From Georgenia muralis (GTDB lineage: Bacteria > Actinomycetota > Actinomycetes > Actinomycetales > Actinomycetaceae): 64,000 nt of DNA. A program made the position numbers and the translations under genes. The notes under the pieces are model-generated. The model was not told the DNA's origin. It made no database searches and worked only from the letters and a program-made list of their open reading frames with translations. The number at the start of each line of letters is the position of its first letter. Position 1 is the first letter of the stretch. Below, piece by piece: positions 1 through 7,444 of this stretch. Where the stretch lies: assembly GCF_003814705.1 (NCBI RefSeq), contig NZ_RKRA01000001.1, positions 186,001-250,000 on the forward strand, in the 5' to 3' direction.

Positions 1-2
1 AC

Positions 3-776
3 GGCCCGGTCCCGCCCGAGGAGGCCTACTGGTCGCGGCTGCGGGCCGACGGCGACGGTGGCGCCGTCATGGCGGCGCGGGCGGCCGCCCGGGTGGCCCT
101 GCGCGGGGTCGACCGGCTGGGGATGGCGCTGGCGGTCACGCTGGCCGCCGCAGGCGTCGGCACGCTGCTCCTCGACGACGACGCCCCCGTGACGACGGCG
201 GACCTGGGCGTCTTCCACCCGCGGGACGTGGGCCGTCGCCGGGGGCGTTGCGCGACCGAGCACCTGCGGTCGGCGTTCCCCGCGCTGCGGACCTCCGCCC
301 CGGCGGGCACGCGCCCCGACGTCCTGGTGGCGGTGTCCTACGGCGTGCCCGACCCGGTCCGGCTGCGCCCGTTGCTGCGCGAGGACGTCGTCCACCTCCC
401 GGTGGTGGTCGGTGACGTCGACGTCGTGGTGGGACCCCTGGTGGTGCCCGGTCGGGGGCCGTGCACCCGCTGCCTCGACCTGCACCGCACCGACGCCGAC
501 GACGCGTGGCCGGCGCTCGCCACCCAGCTGCGGGTCGCGCCTGCGCCGGGCACGGAGGTCACCGTCGCGGCGCTGGGCTCGGCGCTGGCGGCCCACCAGG
601 TCCTGGCCGCGATCGACGGCCGGGAGGTCGGCGTGAACGCTGCCAGCCTGGAGGTCAGCGCGTTGGACCCGGTGCCCGTGGTGCGCCGCTGGACCGTGCA
701 CCCGCGGTGCGGGTGCGACCGGGTCGGGGAGGACGCGCGGACGCCGGTGGCGGCCGGGGCGCTCGGCCCCGGCTGA
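3..776 (+). CDS. ThiF-like (E1/adenylyltransferase-fold) protein, 5'-truncated by window edge
   Basis: The reading frame is open from the window start, so the N-terminus lies outside; 257 codons are visible. It keeps the end of a Rossmann-like segment (GVGTLLLDDD followed by APVTTADLG), resembling the aspartate-containing loop of ThiF/MoeB/E1 enzymes. It also has two cysteine pairs, CTRC and a C-terminal CGC, that could bind zinc as in this fold. The middle is rich in Val, Asp and Pro with no other recognisable catalytic motif. Proteins of this type are commonly found beside whiB7 and uvrD2 in actinobacteria, but I know of no established substrate. It is convergent with whiB7, 62 nt away, with no obvious terminator between. 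The fold assignment is moderately sure; the function is unknown. Confidence 0.6.
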   Translation, partial: GPVPPEEAYWSRLRADGDGGAVMAARAAARVALRGVDRLGMALAVTLAAAGVGTLLLDDDAPVTTADLGVFHPRDVGRRRGRCATEHLRSAFPALRTSAPAGTRPDVLVAVSYGVPDPVRLRPLLREDVVHLPVVVGDVDVVVGPLVVPGRGPCTRCLDLHRTDADDAWPALATQLRVAPAPGTEVTVAALGSALAAHQVLAAIDGREVGVNAASLEVSALDPVPVVRRWTVHPRCGCDRVGEDARTPVAAGALGPG

Positions 777-838
777 CCACCGGCGTCACGGCCGTCCTGC
801 CCTGTCACGCACGTCCTGCCCTCGTGGGGCGGGTCCGC

Positions 839-1210
839 TCAGGCGACGACGTCCTGCTTGCGCGGGCGACCGCGGCCGCGCTTGCGGGCGACGACGACGC
901 CGTCGACGAACACCTCGCCGCCCCACACGCCCCACGGCTCGGCACGTTCGACGGCACCGGCGAGGCAGGCCTCGCGCACCGGGCAGGCCTGGCACAGGGC
1001 CTTGGCGCGCTCGACGTCGGCGGTGCGCTCGGCGAACCACAGGTCGGTGTCGTCCGCGACCTGGCAGGGGGTCGCGACGGCCCCGGGCCGGCCCGGGGTG
1101 GACAGGACGCCCCAGCCGGGGTCGCCGGCGAACGTCAGGTCCGCCGGAGCGGCCGGCCAGGTGGTGGATGATCCCTGGCTGATCTGGTCGAGAAGGGCGG
1201 TGAGCTGCAC
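839..1210 (-). CDS. whiB7: WhiB7-type iron-sulfur transcriptional regulator
   Basis: A 123-residue WhiB-family protein. The four Fe-S ligands are Cys49, Cys73, Cys76 and Cys82, followed by the beta-turn GVWGG at residues 94-98 that contacts the primary sigma factor. The C-terminus carries an AT-hook, RGRGRPRK at 111-118, which distinguishes WhiB7 from other WhiB proteins and binds AT-rich DNA next to the -35 element. The start is GTG, with AGGAG about 7 nt upstream. Position next to uvrD2, mycoredoxin and nudC matches Mycobacterium tuberculosis (Rv3197A-Rv3199c). WhiB7 is known as an activator of intrinsic resistance to ribosome-targeting antibiotics. It has a roughly 310-nt leader with an upstream ORF and hairpins. 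The N-terminus is longer than the 92-residue mycobacterial protein. Confidence 0.93.
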   Translation of the reverse strand: MQLTALLDQISQGSSTTWPAAPADLTFAGDPGWGVLSTPGRPGAVATPCQVADDTDLWFAERTADVERAKALCQACPVREACLAGAVERAEPWGVWGGEVFVDGVVVARKRGRGRPRKQDVVA

Positions 1211-1273
1211 GAGCCTGCTCCTGATGCGTGTCGTCTAATGTCCGGGGAGGGGCCGGGTGTCGTACGACGACGA

Positions 1274-1302
1274 CGGCCGCGGTCCCAGTGGGAACGCGGC
1301 CG
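1274..1302 (-). terminator. Attenuator-like hairpin in whiB7 leader
   Basis: On the minus strand CGGCCGCG (1302-1295) pairs perfectly with CGCGGCCG (1281-1274), extended inward by TCCC/GGGA after one mismatch, with a 3-nt loop. It is followed by TCGTCGTCG rather than a clean T-run. It sits between the uORF and whiB7, where a conditional terminator is expected. A short alternative stem at 1320-1306 abuts it and shares the GAGCTC flank, so the two could be coupled. Confidence 0.55.
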
Positions 1303-1322
1303 GAGCTCGTGCTGAACGAGGT

Positions 1323-1448
1323 CTAGGTCCGGGTCGCGGTCCCGAGGGCGGCGATGCGCAGCGTGCGCGGGCGCGCGCCAGCCACGGAGGTGCCGAGGCT
1401 GGGCGCGACGCTGAACCGGGCAATCGCGTACGTGGCGTTGGTGAGCAT
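1323..1448 (-). CDS. whiB7 leader peptide (upstream ORF)
   Basis: A 41-codon ORF inside the whiB7 leader, starting at ATG 1448 (or GTG 1451), with GGAGGAGG 12-15 nt upstream, and ending in TAG. It encodes a small basic peptide rich in Ala, Thr, Arg and Val (begins MLTNATYAIARF). An in-frame ATG at 1520, only 4 nt after the -10 box, would give a 65-residue version. The stop codon lies 3-17 nt before a small hairpin (CTCGT/ACGAG, 1320-1306), which is followed by the larger terminator-like hairpin. The arrangement suggests translation of the uORF governs read-through into whiB7. The peptide itself is not recognised. Confidence 0.5.
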   Translation of the reverse strand: MLTNATYAIARFSVAPSLGTSVAGARPRTLRIAALGTATRT

Positions 1449-1524
1449 CACTCTCGAGCACCTCCTCCGGCGTGGGGGATCCTCTGTGCTGGCTAGGCAG
1501 GACCCGGTCGAATCGGACATGGGA

Positions 1525-1562
1525 AGCCTAGACCCGCGCCGGATCGGCGGGCAATCCTTTTT
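1525..1562 (-). promoter_or_regulatory. Candidate WhiB7-autoregulated promoter
   Basis: On the minus strand: AAAAA, then GGA, then TTGCCC, 18 nt, TAGGCT. An AT-rich tract 3-5 bp before the -35 is the known binding signature of the WhiB7 AT-hook, and WhiB7 activates its own gene in mycobacteria and Streptomyces. In so GC-rich a region a run of five A at this place is conspicuous. The predicted transcript would start near 1518. Confidence 0.6.
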
Positions 1563-1596
1563 CGCGACGACTTTTCGGCGGGTTCCGCGGACGGTC

Positions 1597-3630
1597 TCAG
1601 CGCGCCAGCCAGGCCTCGACGTCGACGTCCTCACCGCGCACCACGGCGAGCACCTGGGGGCCGTACGCCTCGAGCTTGGTCGCCCCGATCCCCCGCAGGA
1701 CGCCGAGCTGGCGCAGGTCCTTGGGCTTGGCCGTCGCGATCGCCTGGAGGGTCGTGTCGTGCAGGACCGTGTACGCCGGTTTGCTGATCGCCCGGGCGAC
1801 GTCGCCGCGCCAGCCGCGCAGCCGCTCGAAGAGCTCGGCATCGGCGGGGTTGTCCGAGAGGAAGGACTCGGTGCGGGCCCGGGCGGCGCCGCGCCGCGAG
1901 AGCCCGGCCCCTCCCGCGCCGGTGCCCTCGGGCCAGATGCCGTCGAGGAAGCGCGAGCGCTTGCGCGAGGCGCGCCCGCCCACGGTGCGCGCCCGGGCGA
2001 AGGAGATCTGCAGGTGCTCCCGGGCGCGCGTGACCCCCACGTACAGCAGGCGGCGCTCCTCGGCGACGGCGTCGTCGCCCTCGGCGAGCGAAATGGGCAG
2101 CAGCCCCTCGCTGACCCCGACGAGGAACACCGCGTCCCACTCCAGGCCCTTGGCGGCGTGGAACGACGCCAGCGTGACGCCCGCGACGGTCGGTGCGTGC
2201 TGCGCCGCCATCCGGTCGTCGAGCTCGGCGACCAGCCCGGCCATGTCGGCGCCCCGGGCGGCGTGGAGGTCGTCGGCGAGGCCGACGAGGGAGCTCAGCG
2301 ACTCCCAGCGCTCCCGCGCCGCGCCCCGCGCAGCCGGCGGGTCCTGCGCCCAGCCGACCGAGGAGAGCACGTCACGCACCGCCGCGGGCATCGGCTGCTC
2401 GGCGCTCGCCCGGACCGCGCCGCGCAGCAGGACGATCGCCTCGCGGACCTCGCGACGGGAGAAGAACCGCTCGCCGCCGCGGACGAGGTAGCCGATCCCG
2501 GCGTCGGCGAGAGCCTGCTCGAGCGCCTCGGACTGGCCGTTGGTGCGGTAGAGCACCGCGATCTCGGACAGGGCCACCCCCTCGCGCTCGAGGGCGGTGA
2601 TGCGCTCGGCCACCCCGCGGGCCTCGGCCAGGTCGTCGTCGTAGGTCTCGAACCGCACCGGCACCGAGGACGGGCGCTGGGCGACGAGCTCGACGGCGGC
2701 GGCGTTGCGGTGCCGCCCCGCGCGGGCCAGGACCTTGTTGGCCAGGTCCACCACCTGGGGCGTCGAGCGGTAGTCGCGCACGAGGCGCACCACGGCGGCG
2801 CCCTCGTACCGGCGCGGGAACTCGGTGAGGTAGGACGGGGTCGCCCCGGTGAAGGAGTAGATGGTCTGCGAGACGTCACCGACGACGCAGAGCTCGCGCC
2901 GGCCCCCGAGCCACAGGTCCAGCAGGCGCTGCTGGAGCGGGGAGACGTCCTGGTACTCGTCCACGACGAAGTGGCGGTACTGCCGGCGGACCTCGGCCGC
3001 GACGTCGTCGCGCTCGAGGAGGACCCCCACGAGGAGCAGGAGCACGTCCTCGAAGTCGATGACCCCGCGCTCGCCCTTGACGTCCTCGTACACCGAGAGC
3101 AGCCGGGCGACGGTCGCGTGGTCGTGCCCCGCCACGGCCTCCCGGCCCGCCCGCGCCGCGCGCGCCACGTAGTCATCGGCGGTGACGAGGGAGACCTTCG
3201 CCCACTCGACCTCACCGGCGAGGTCGCGCACCGCCACCCGGTCGGCCCCGAGCCCGAGACGCCCCGCGGCCTCGGCGACGAGGGAGGCCTTGTGCTCGGC
3301 GATGCGCGGGAGCTGGCCGCCGACCGCCGTCGGCCAGAAGTAGGACAGCTGGCGCAGCGCCGCGGCGTGGAAGGTCCGCGCCTGGACGCCGCCGACCCCG
3401 AGGTCGCGCAGCCGCGAGCGCATCTCCCCCGCCGCCCGCGCGGTGAACGTCACGGCGAGGACCGTGCGGGGGTCGTAGGTGCCCGTGCGGACCCCGTTGG
3501 CGATGCGGTAGGTGATCGCCCGGGTCTTGCCCGTGCCGGCGCCGGCGAGGACGCACAGCGGGCCGGTGAGGTGGTCCGCGACGGCGCGCTGGTCGTCGTC
3601 GAGGGCTGCCAGGAGGTCGTCGGTGCTCAT
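1597..3630 (-). CDS. uvrD2: ATP-dependent DNA helicase UvrD2 (SF1, HRDC domain)
   Basis: A 677-residue superfamily 1A helicase that translocates 3'-5' on DNA, using ATP, in repair. Walker A GAGTGKTR is at residues 30-37, Walker B DEYQD at 224-228, motif III with QTIYSFTGA near 255-263, then an RDYRST motif and VTRAREHL. The last ~75 residues (LRQLGVLRGIGATKLEAYG) form an HRDC domain. The open frame extends to 3936, but the family start MSTDDLL at ATG 3630 is chosen because the upstream residues are Arg-rich shadow sequence. The linker between helicase core and HRDC has no cysteines, unlike M. tuberculosis UvrD2, which has a tetracysteine there. It lies between whiB7 and mycoredoxin as in mycobacteria. 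Confidence 0.93.
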   Translation of the reverse strand: MSTDDLLAALDDDQRAVADHLTGPLCVLAGAGTGKTRAITYRIANGVRTGTYDPRTVLAVTFTARAAGEMRSRLRDLGVGGVQARTFHAAALRQLSYFWPTAVGGQLPRIAEHKASLVAEAAGRLGLGADRVAVRDLAGEVEWAKVSLVTADDYVARAARAGREAVAGHDHATVARLLSVYEDVKGERGVIDFEDVLLLLVGVLLERDDVAAEVRRQYRHFVVDEYQDVSPLQQRLLDLWLGGRRELCVVGDVSQTIYSFTGATPSYLTEFPRRYEGAAVVRLVRDYRSTPQVVDLANKVLARAGRHRNAAAVELVAQRPSSVPVRFETYDDDLAEARGVAERITALEREGVALSEIAVLYRTNGQSEALEQALADAGIGYLVRGGERFFSRREVREAIVLLRGAVRASAEQPMPAAVRDVLSSVGWAQDPPAARGAARERWESLSSLVGLADDLHAARGADMAGLVAELDDRMAAQHAPTVAGVTLASFHAAKGLEWDAVFLVGVSEGLLPISLAEGDDAVAEERRLLYVGVTRAREHLQISFARARTVGGRASRKRSRFLDGIWPEGTGAGGAGLSRRGAARARTESFLSDNPADAELFERLRGWRGDVARAISKPAYTVLHDTTLQAIATAKPKDLRQLGVLRGIGATKLEAYGPQVLAVVRGEDVDVEAWLAR

Positions 3631-3716
3631 CACCGCCAGTGTCGCAGGCCCCCCGGACACCGCGCTGCGCGTCACCCCGACCCGGGCGTGGTCGCGGGCC
3701 GCACCGCGCCGGCGGC

Positions 3717-3980
3717 TCAGGCGCTGAGGCGACCCAGGCGGCGCGAGACCTCGGCGAGGGAGGGGTTGGTCAGGGCCGAGCCGTCCGGGAAGACCACGGT
3801 GGGAACGGTCTGGTTGCCGTCGTTGACCGACGCGACGAAGGCGGCGGAGTCGGCGTCGTCCTCGATGTCGACCTCGACGTAGCTGACGCCCTCGGCGTCC
3901 ATCTGCGACTTCAGGCGGCGGCAGTAGCCGCACCACGTCGTGGAGTACATCGTCACGGTGCCGGCGGCGGGGGTGGTCAT
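3717..3980 (-). CDS. Mycoredoxin-type glutaredoxin
   Basis: An 87-residue glutaredoxin-fold protein with the active site Cys17-Gly-Tyr-Cys20 (WCGYC) and the cis-proline segment TVPTVVF. This CGYC version is typical of actinobacterial mycoredoxin-1, which reduces mycothiol-mixed disulfides with mycothiol as cofactor, the local equivalent of glutathione/glutaredoxin. The start ATG 3980 has AGAGGAA 6-7 nt upstream; the longer open frame to 4106 is discarded. It ends 86 nt before uvrD2, with nudC upstream, the same neighbours as Rv3198A. No signal peptide is seen, so it should be cytosolic. Confidence 0.88.
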   Translation of the reverse strand: MTTPAAGTVTMYSTTWCGYCRRLKSQMDAEGVSYVEVDIEDDADSAAFVASVNDGNQTVPTVVFPDGSALTNPSLAEVSRRLGRLSA

Positions 3981-4124
3981 GGAGTTCCTCTCGGTCGTTG
4001 CCCTTTCAACATCCCTTCCGGTCCGATTCTTCCCGGAGCCGTCCGCGCGCGCGAACGCGGCGAGAGGGCCTCGATGCGTGGACCGGGCGGGGGACGAGGT
4101 GCGCACGCGCGCTGCGCGCGGGAA

Positions 4125-5072
4125 TCAGTGCCGCAGCGTGTCGCCGTACCAGTCCTCGATGAGGGCCAGGGCGATCGAGGCCCGGGTGGGCAGGAGGACC
4201 TCCCCCGCCTCCACCGCCGCCCGCAGCTCCGCCCGCGTGAACAGGCGCGCCTCCGTGATCTCCTCGGCGTCGACCTGCACCACCGGGTCCGCCTCGGCGA
4301 GGCGGGCGCGGAAGCCCAGCATGAGGGAGGCCGGGAAGGGCCACGGCTGGGAGGCGACGAACTCGACGTCGGTCACGACGACCCCGGCCTCCTCGAGGAC
4401 CTCGCGCCGCACCGCCGCCTCGACCGACTCGCCCGGCTCGACGTAGCCGGCGAGGGTGGAGAACCGCCGCTGCGGCCAGTGGGCGGCGTGGCCGAGGAGG
4501 ATGCGGTCGCGGCCGTCGGTGACGGCCATGATGACGGCGGGGTCCGTGCGGGGGTAGTGCAGGGAGTGGTCCGCGGGGCAGCGCCGCACCCAGCCCGCGT
4601 CGACGACCTCGGTCAGCTCCCCGCACCGCGGGCACCGGGGGTGACGGGCGTGCCAGGACGCCACGGCGACGGCTGTGGTGGCCAGCCCGGCGTCCCGGTC
4701 ACCGAGGGAGTCCCCGACGTCGCGCAGGTGCCCGAAGGTCAGCCCCGCGACGAGGTCGACGAGGGCGGCGTCGCCGACGACGGGCACCCCGTCGAGGTCA
4801 CGCTCGTCGCCGAGGTCCTCGGGGAGGGTCAGCGCGAGGTAGGCGCCGTCCTGGTCGCGACCGAGGTACACCGCGTGCTCGGGGTCCAGGGCCGGGAGCT
4901 CGGCGGCCGGCCGCAGGTCCAGCGCGGTCCCGCGCAGCGCGAGGTGCCCGTGGCGCAGGAGGAGCACACGCGTGCCGGCCTCGCCGGCGAGGGCGGTGAC
5001 GAGCCCCGGCCGCGACCGCGAGACGGCGTCGGGGTCGACGGTGGACCGGGCGAGGGGGAGGTCGGCGCGCAC
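4125..5072 (-). CDS. nudC: NAD(H) pyrophosphatase, NudC family NUDIX hydrolase
   Basis: A 315-residue protein that would hydrolyse NADH (and possibly NAD-capped RNA) to NMN(H) and AMP. Domains: an N-terminal NUDIX-like region, a zinc ribbon (Cys147, Cys150, Cys165), then the catalytic NUDIX domain with the box beginning at GYVEPGESVEAA (209) and ending REVLEEAGV (231). The downstream SQPWPFP motif is the NADH-specific signature. The usual fourth zinc cysteine is absent; His169 or another residue may substitute. The start is GTG 5072. It follows mnmA by 27 nt and probably shares its transcript. Confidence 0.9.
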   Translation of the reverse strand: MRADLPLARSTVDPDAVSRSRPGLVTALAGEAGTRVLLLRHGHLALRGTALDLRPAAELPALDPEHAVYLGRDQDGAYLALTLPEDLGDERDLDGVPVVGDAALVDLVAGLTFGHLRDVGDSLGDRDAGLATTAVAVASWHARHPRCPRCGELTEVVDAGWVRRCPADHSLHYPRTDPAVIMAVTDGRDRILLGHAAHWPQRRFSTLAGYVEPGESVEAAVRREVLEEAGVVVTDVEFVASQPWPFPASLMLGFRARLAEADPVVQVDAEEITEARLFTRAELRAAVEAGEVLLPTRASIALALIEDWYGDTLRH

Positions 5073-5099
5073 CTGCTCACCCTAGGGCGGCGGCCGTGC

Positions 5100-6218
5100 T
5101 CACCCGGCGCGGCTGGCGGCGCCGAGACGACCCGCGCGGGCGAGGGTCGCCTGGCCGAGCACCCGGGTGCCGGCGTAGACGACGAGGGACTGGCCCGGCG
5201 CGATCCCGCGCAACGGCCGCTCGAGGTGGGCGCGGAGCTCGTCCCCCGTGCGGCGCACCCGCGCCGGCACCGGCTCTCCGTGGGCGCGGACCTGGACCTC
5301 CGCGCCCGTCCACGCCCCCGCGGGCACGTCGTCGGCCAGCCAGACCGTGGCGGTGGCGGTCAGGTCGTCGACGCTGAGCAGCTCGGCGGGCCCGACGACC
5401 ACCTCGTTCGACGCGGGCCGGACCTCCAGGACGTAGCGGGGCCGCCCGTCGGGGGCCGGGCCGGGCAGACCCAGGCCCTTGCGCTGGCCGACGGTGAACG
5501 CGTAGGCCCCCTCGTGCCGGCCCAGGACGGCGCCGTCGGGGTCGACGACGGCGCCGGGCCGGGCGCCGAGCCGCGAGCGCAGGAAGCCCTGGGTGTCGCC
5601 GTCGGCGACGAAACAGATGTCGTAGGAGTCCGGCTTCGCGGAGACGCTCAGGCCGCGGGCGGCGGCCTCGGCCCGCACGTGGTCCTTCGACGGGGCGTCC
5701 CCGAGGGGGAAGATCGAGCGGGCGAGGCGCTCGGGGCCCATGACCGCCAGCACGTACGACTGGTCCTTGAGGGGGTCGGCGGAGCGGTGGAGCTCGCGGC
5801 GGGGGCCGGCGGGGCCGGTGGCCTCGGTGATGCGCGCGTAGTGCCCGGTCACCACGGCGTCGAAGCCGAGGGCGAGGCCGCGGTCGAGCAGGGCCGAGAA
5901 CTTGATGTGCTCGTTGCAGCGCACGCACGGGTTGGGGGTGCGCCCGGCGGCGTACTCGTCGAGGAAGTCCGCCACGACCGTCTCCTCGAACTCCTCGGAG
6001 AGGTCCCACACGTAGTAGGGGATGCCCAGGACGTCGGCCGCCCGGCGGGCGTCGCCGGCGTCCTCGATGGAGCAGCAGCCGCGCGAGCCGGTGCGGTGCT
6101 GGGCCGGGGAGCGGGACAGGGCCATGTGGACACCGACGACGTCGTGCCCGGCGTCGAGCGCACGTGCCGCCGCGACGGCGGAGTCCACCCCGCCGGACAG
6201 GGCCGCGAGGACGCGCAT
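5100..6218 (-). CDS. mnmA: tRNA-specific 2-thiouridylase
   Basis: A 372-residue MnmA (TrmU), which uses ATP and persulfide sulfur to make 2-thiouridine at position 34 of tRNA Lys, Glu and Gln. The PP-loop SGGVDS is at residues 8-13. The catalytic cysteines are in NPCVRC (Cys98/Cys101) and DICFVADGD (Cys202), the pair that forms the disulfide cycle. Start ATG 6218 overlaps the stop of the upstream cysteine desulfurase by one base (TGATG), so translation is likely coupled and the sulfur donor and acceptor enzymes are co-made. A GTG just before it would add one residue. Confidence 0.95.
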   Translation of the reverse strand: MRVLAALSGGVDSAVAAARALDAGHDVVGVHMALSRSPAQHRTGSRGCCSIEDAGDARRAADVLGIPYYVWDLSEEFEETVVADFLDEYAAGRTPNPCVRCNEHIKFSALLDRGLALGFDAVVTGHYARITEATGPAGPRRELHRSADPLKDQSYVLAVMGPERLARSIFPLGDAPSKDHVRAEAAARGLSVSAKPDSYDICFVADGDTQGFLRSRLGARPGAVVDPDGAVLGRHEGAYAFTVGQRKGLGLPGPAPDGRPRYVLEVRPASNEVVVGPAELLSVDDLTATATVWLADDVPAGAWTGAEVQVRAHGEPVPARVRRTGDELRAHLERPLRGIAPGQSLVVYAGTRVLGQATLARAGRLGAASRAG

Positions 6219-7441
6219 CACAGGGCCGTCCGGGCCGGCCGGGCCGCGGCGGCGCGGCGCCGGGTGCGCACCTCGTGGGCCCGCCGGGCGCCGTCGACGA
6301 CCGAGGGCAGCGCGGCGAGGACGGCGTCGACGTCGGCGTCGGTGCTGGTCCGGCCGAGCGAGAGGCGCAGGGCCGAGCGGGCCGTGTCCTCGTCACGGCC
6401 CATGGCGAGCAGGACGTGGGAGGCCTCCTGCACGCCCGCCCGGCAGGCGGAGCCGGAGGACGCGGCGACGCCGGCCAGGTCCAGCCCGAGGAGCAGCGCG
6501 TCGGCGTCGGCGCCGTCGACGGTGACGTGGACGGTCCCGGGCAGGCGCGGGTCGGGACTGCCCGGCGGGGGGCCGGTCAGCCGTGCGCCGGGGACCGTGG
6601 CCAGCACCCCGGTGGCCAGCCGGTCCCGCAGCGCGCGCAGCCGCCGGCCCTCGTCGGCGACCTCGGCGACGGCGAGCTCGACCGCGAGAGCCAGCGCGCG
6701 GGCGCCCGCGACGGCGATCGTCCCCGAGCGCACGCCGCGCTCCTGCCCGCCCCCGTGCTCCACCGGCGCGAGGGCGAGCTCGCGCCGGGCGAGGAGCGCG
6801 CCGGTGCCGACCGGCGCGCCGAGCTTGTGCCCGGAGAGGGTCAGGGCGTCCGGACCTCCGGCGGCGAAGTCCACGGGGACGTGGCCGACCGCCTGGACGG
6901 CGTCGGTGTGCACGGCCGCACCGTGCCGGCGGGCGAGCTGGACGACCCCCGGCACGGGCTGGACGACGCCGGTCTCGTTGTTCGCCCACATCACCGAGAC
7001 GAGCGCCACACGGCCGGCGCGCCGGGCGAGCACGTCCTCGGCGGCGCCGAGGTCGAGGACCCCGTCCGGCCCCACGGGCAGCAGGTCCACCTGCGCGTGC
7101 TCGTGCGCGGCGAGCCAGGCCGCGGCCTCGAGGACGGCGTGGTGCTCGACGGCGGAGACCGCCAGGGCGTCGCGGTCCGCGCGGCGGGCCCACCAGGCCC
7201 CCTTGACGGCGAGGTTGTCCGCCTCCGTCCCGCCGGAGGTGAAGACGACCTCCCCCGGGTGCGCGCCGAGCGCGGCGGCGAGCTGCTCGCGCGCCTCCTC
7301 CAGGCGCCGGCGCGCGTCGCGACCCGCGCTGTGGAGGGAGGAGGGGTTGCCCAGCTGGGCGAGCTCCTCGGCGTAGCGCGCGGCGACCTCGGGCCGCACC
7401 GCGGTGGTGGCGGCGTGGTCGAGGTAGTGCCGGGCGCCCAA
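6218..7441 (-). CDS. Cysteine desulfurase (IscS/NifS class V aminotransferase)
   Basis: A 407-residue PLP enzyme that removes sulfur from L-cysteine as an enzyme-bound persulfide. It starts with the family hallmark YLDHAATT, has PLP-binding Lys206 in LSGHKLG, and catalytic Cys333 in SGSACRAG. The only start that keeps the YLDHAATT end is TTG at 7441, with AGGG about 7 nt upstream and 3 nt after the etfA stop. Adjacent mnmA makes it the likely sulfur donor for tRNA thiolation, and possibly for Fe-S clusters such as that of WhiB7. The order etf-iscS-trmU is also seen in mycobacteria. Confidence 0.92.
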   Translation of the reverse strand: MGARHYLDHAATTAVRPEVAARYAEELAQLGNPSSLHSAGRDARRRLEEAREQLAAALGAHPGEVVFTSGGTEADNLAVKGAWWARRADRDALAVSAVEHHAVLEAAAWLAAHEHAQVDLLPVGPDGVLDLGAAEDVLARRAGRVALVSVMWANNETGVVQPVPGVVQLARRHGAAVHTDAVQAVGHVPVDFAAGGPDALTLSGHKLGAPVGTGALLARRELALAPVEHGGGQERGVRSGTIAVAGARALALAVELAVAEVADEGRRLRALRDRLATGVLATVPGARLTGPPPGSPDPRLPGTVHVTVDGADADALLLGLDLAGVAASSGSACRAGVQEASHVLLAMGRDEDTARSALRLSLGRTSTDADVDAVLAALPSVVDGARRAHEVRTRRRAAAARPARTAL

Positions 7442-7444
7442 CGC

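Larger units (their letters stand above)
1211..1562 (-). promoter_or_regulatory. whiB7 promoter and long 5' leader
   Basis: This region between uvrD2 and whiB7 (386 nt in all to 1596) has no conventional gene. Read on the minus strand it contains, in order: an A-tract (1562-1558), a -35 TTGCCC (1554-1549), an 18-nt spacer, a -10 TAGGCT (1530-1525), a short upstream ORF with a GGAGGAGG ribosome site, two hairpins, and the whiB7 ribosome site. The A-tract lies 3 nt ahead of the -35, the spacing known for WhiB7 autoregulation. The order matches the uORF/attenuator leaders described for mycobacterial whiB7 and streptomycete wblC. The promoter assignment is inferred from sequence only. Confidence 0.7.

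Noticed and set aside
777-838. Terminator between the ThiF-like gene and whiB7
   Set aside because: Only a duplicated CGTCCTGCCCT and a weak CCC/GGGG pairing were found; not convincing.
1354-3882. 842-codon plus-strand open frame over uvrD2
   Set aside because: Antisense shadow of uvrD2; no recognisable domain and biased composition.
3639-7376. 1,245-codon plus-strand open frame
   Set aside because: Antisense to mycoredoxin, nudC, mnmA and the desulfurase; composition is that of a shadow frame.
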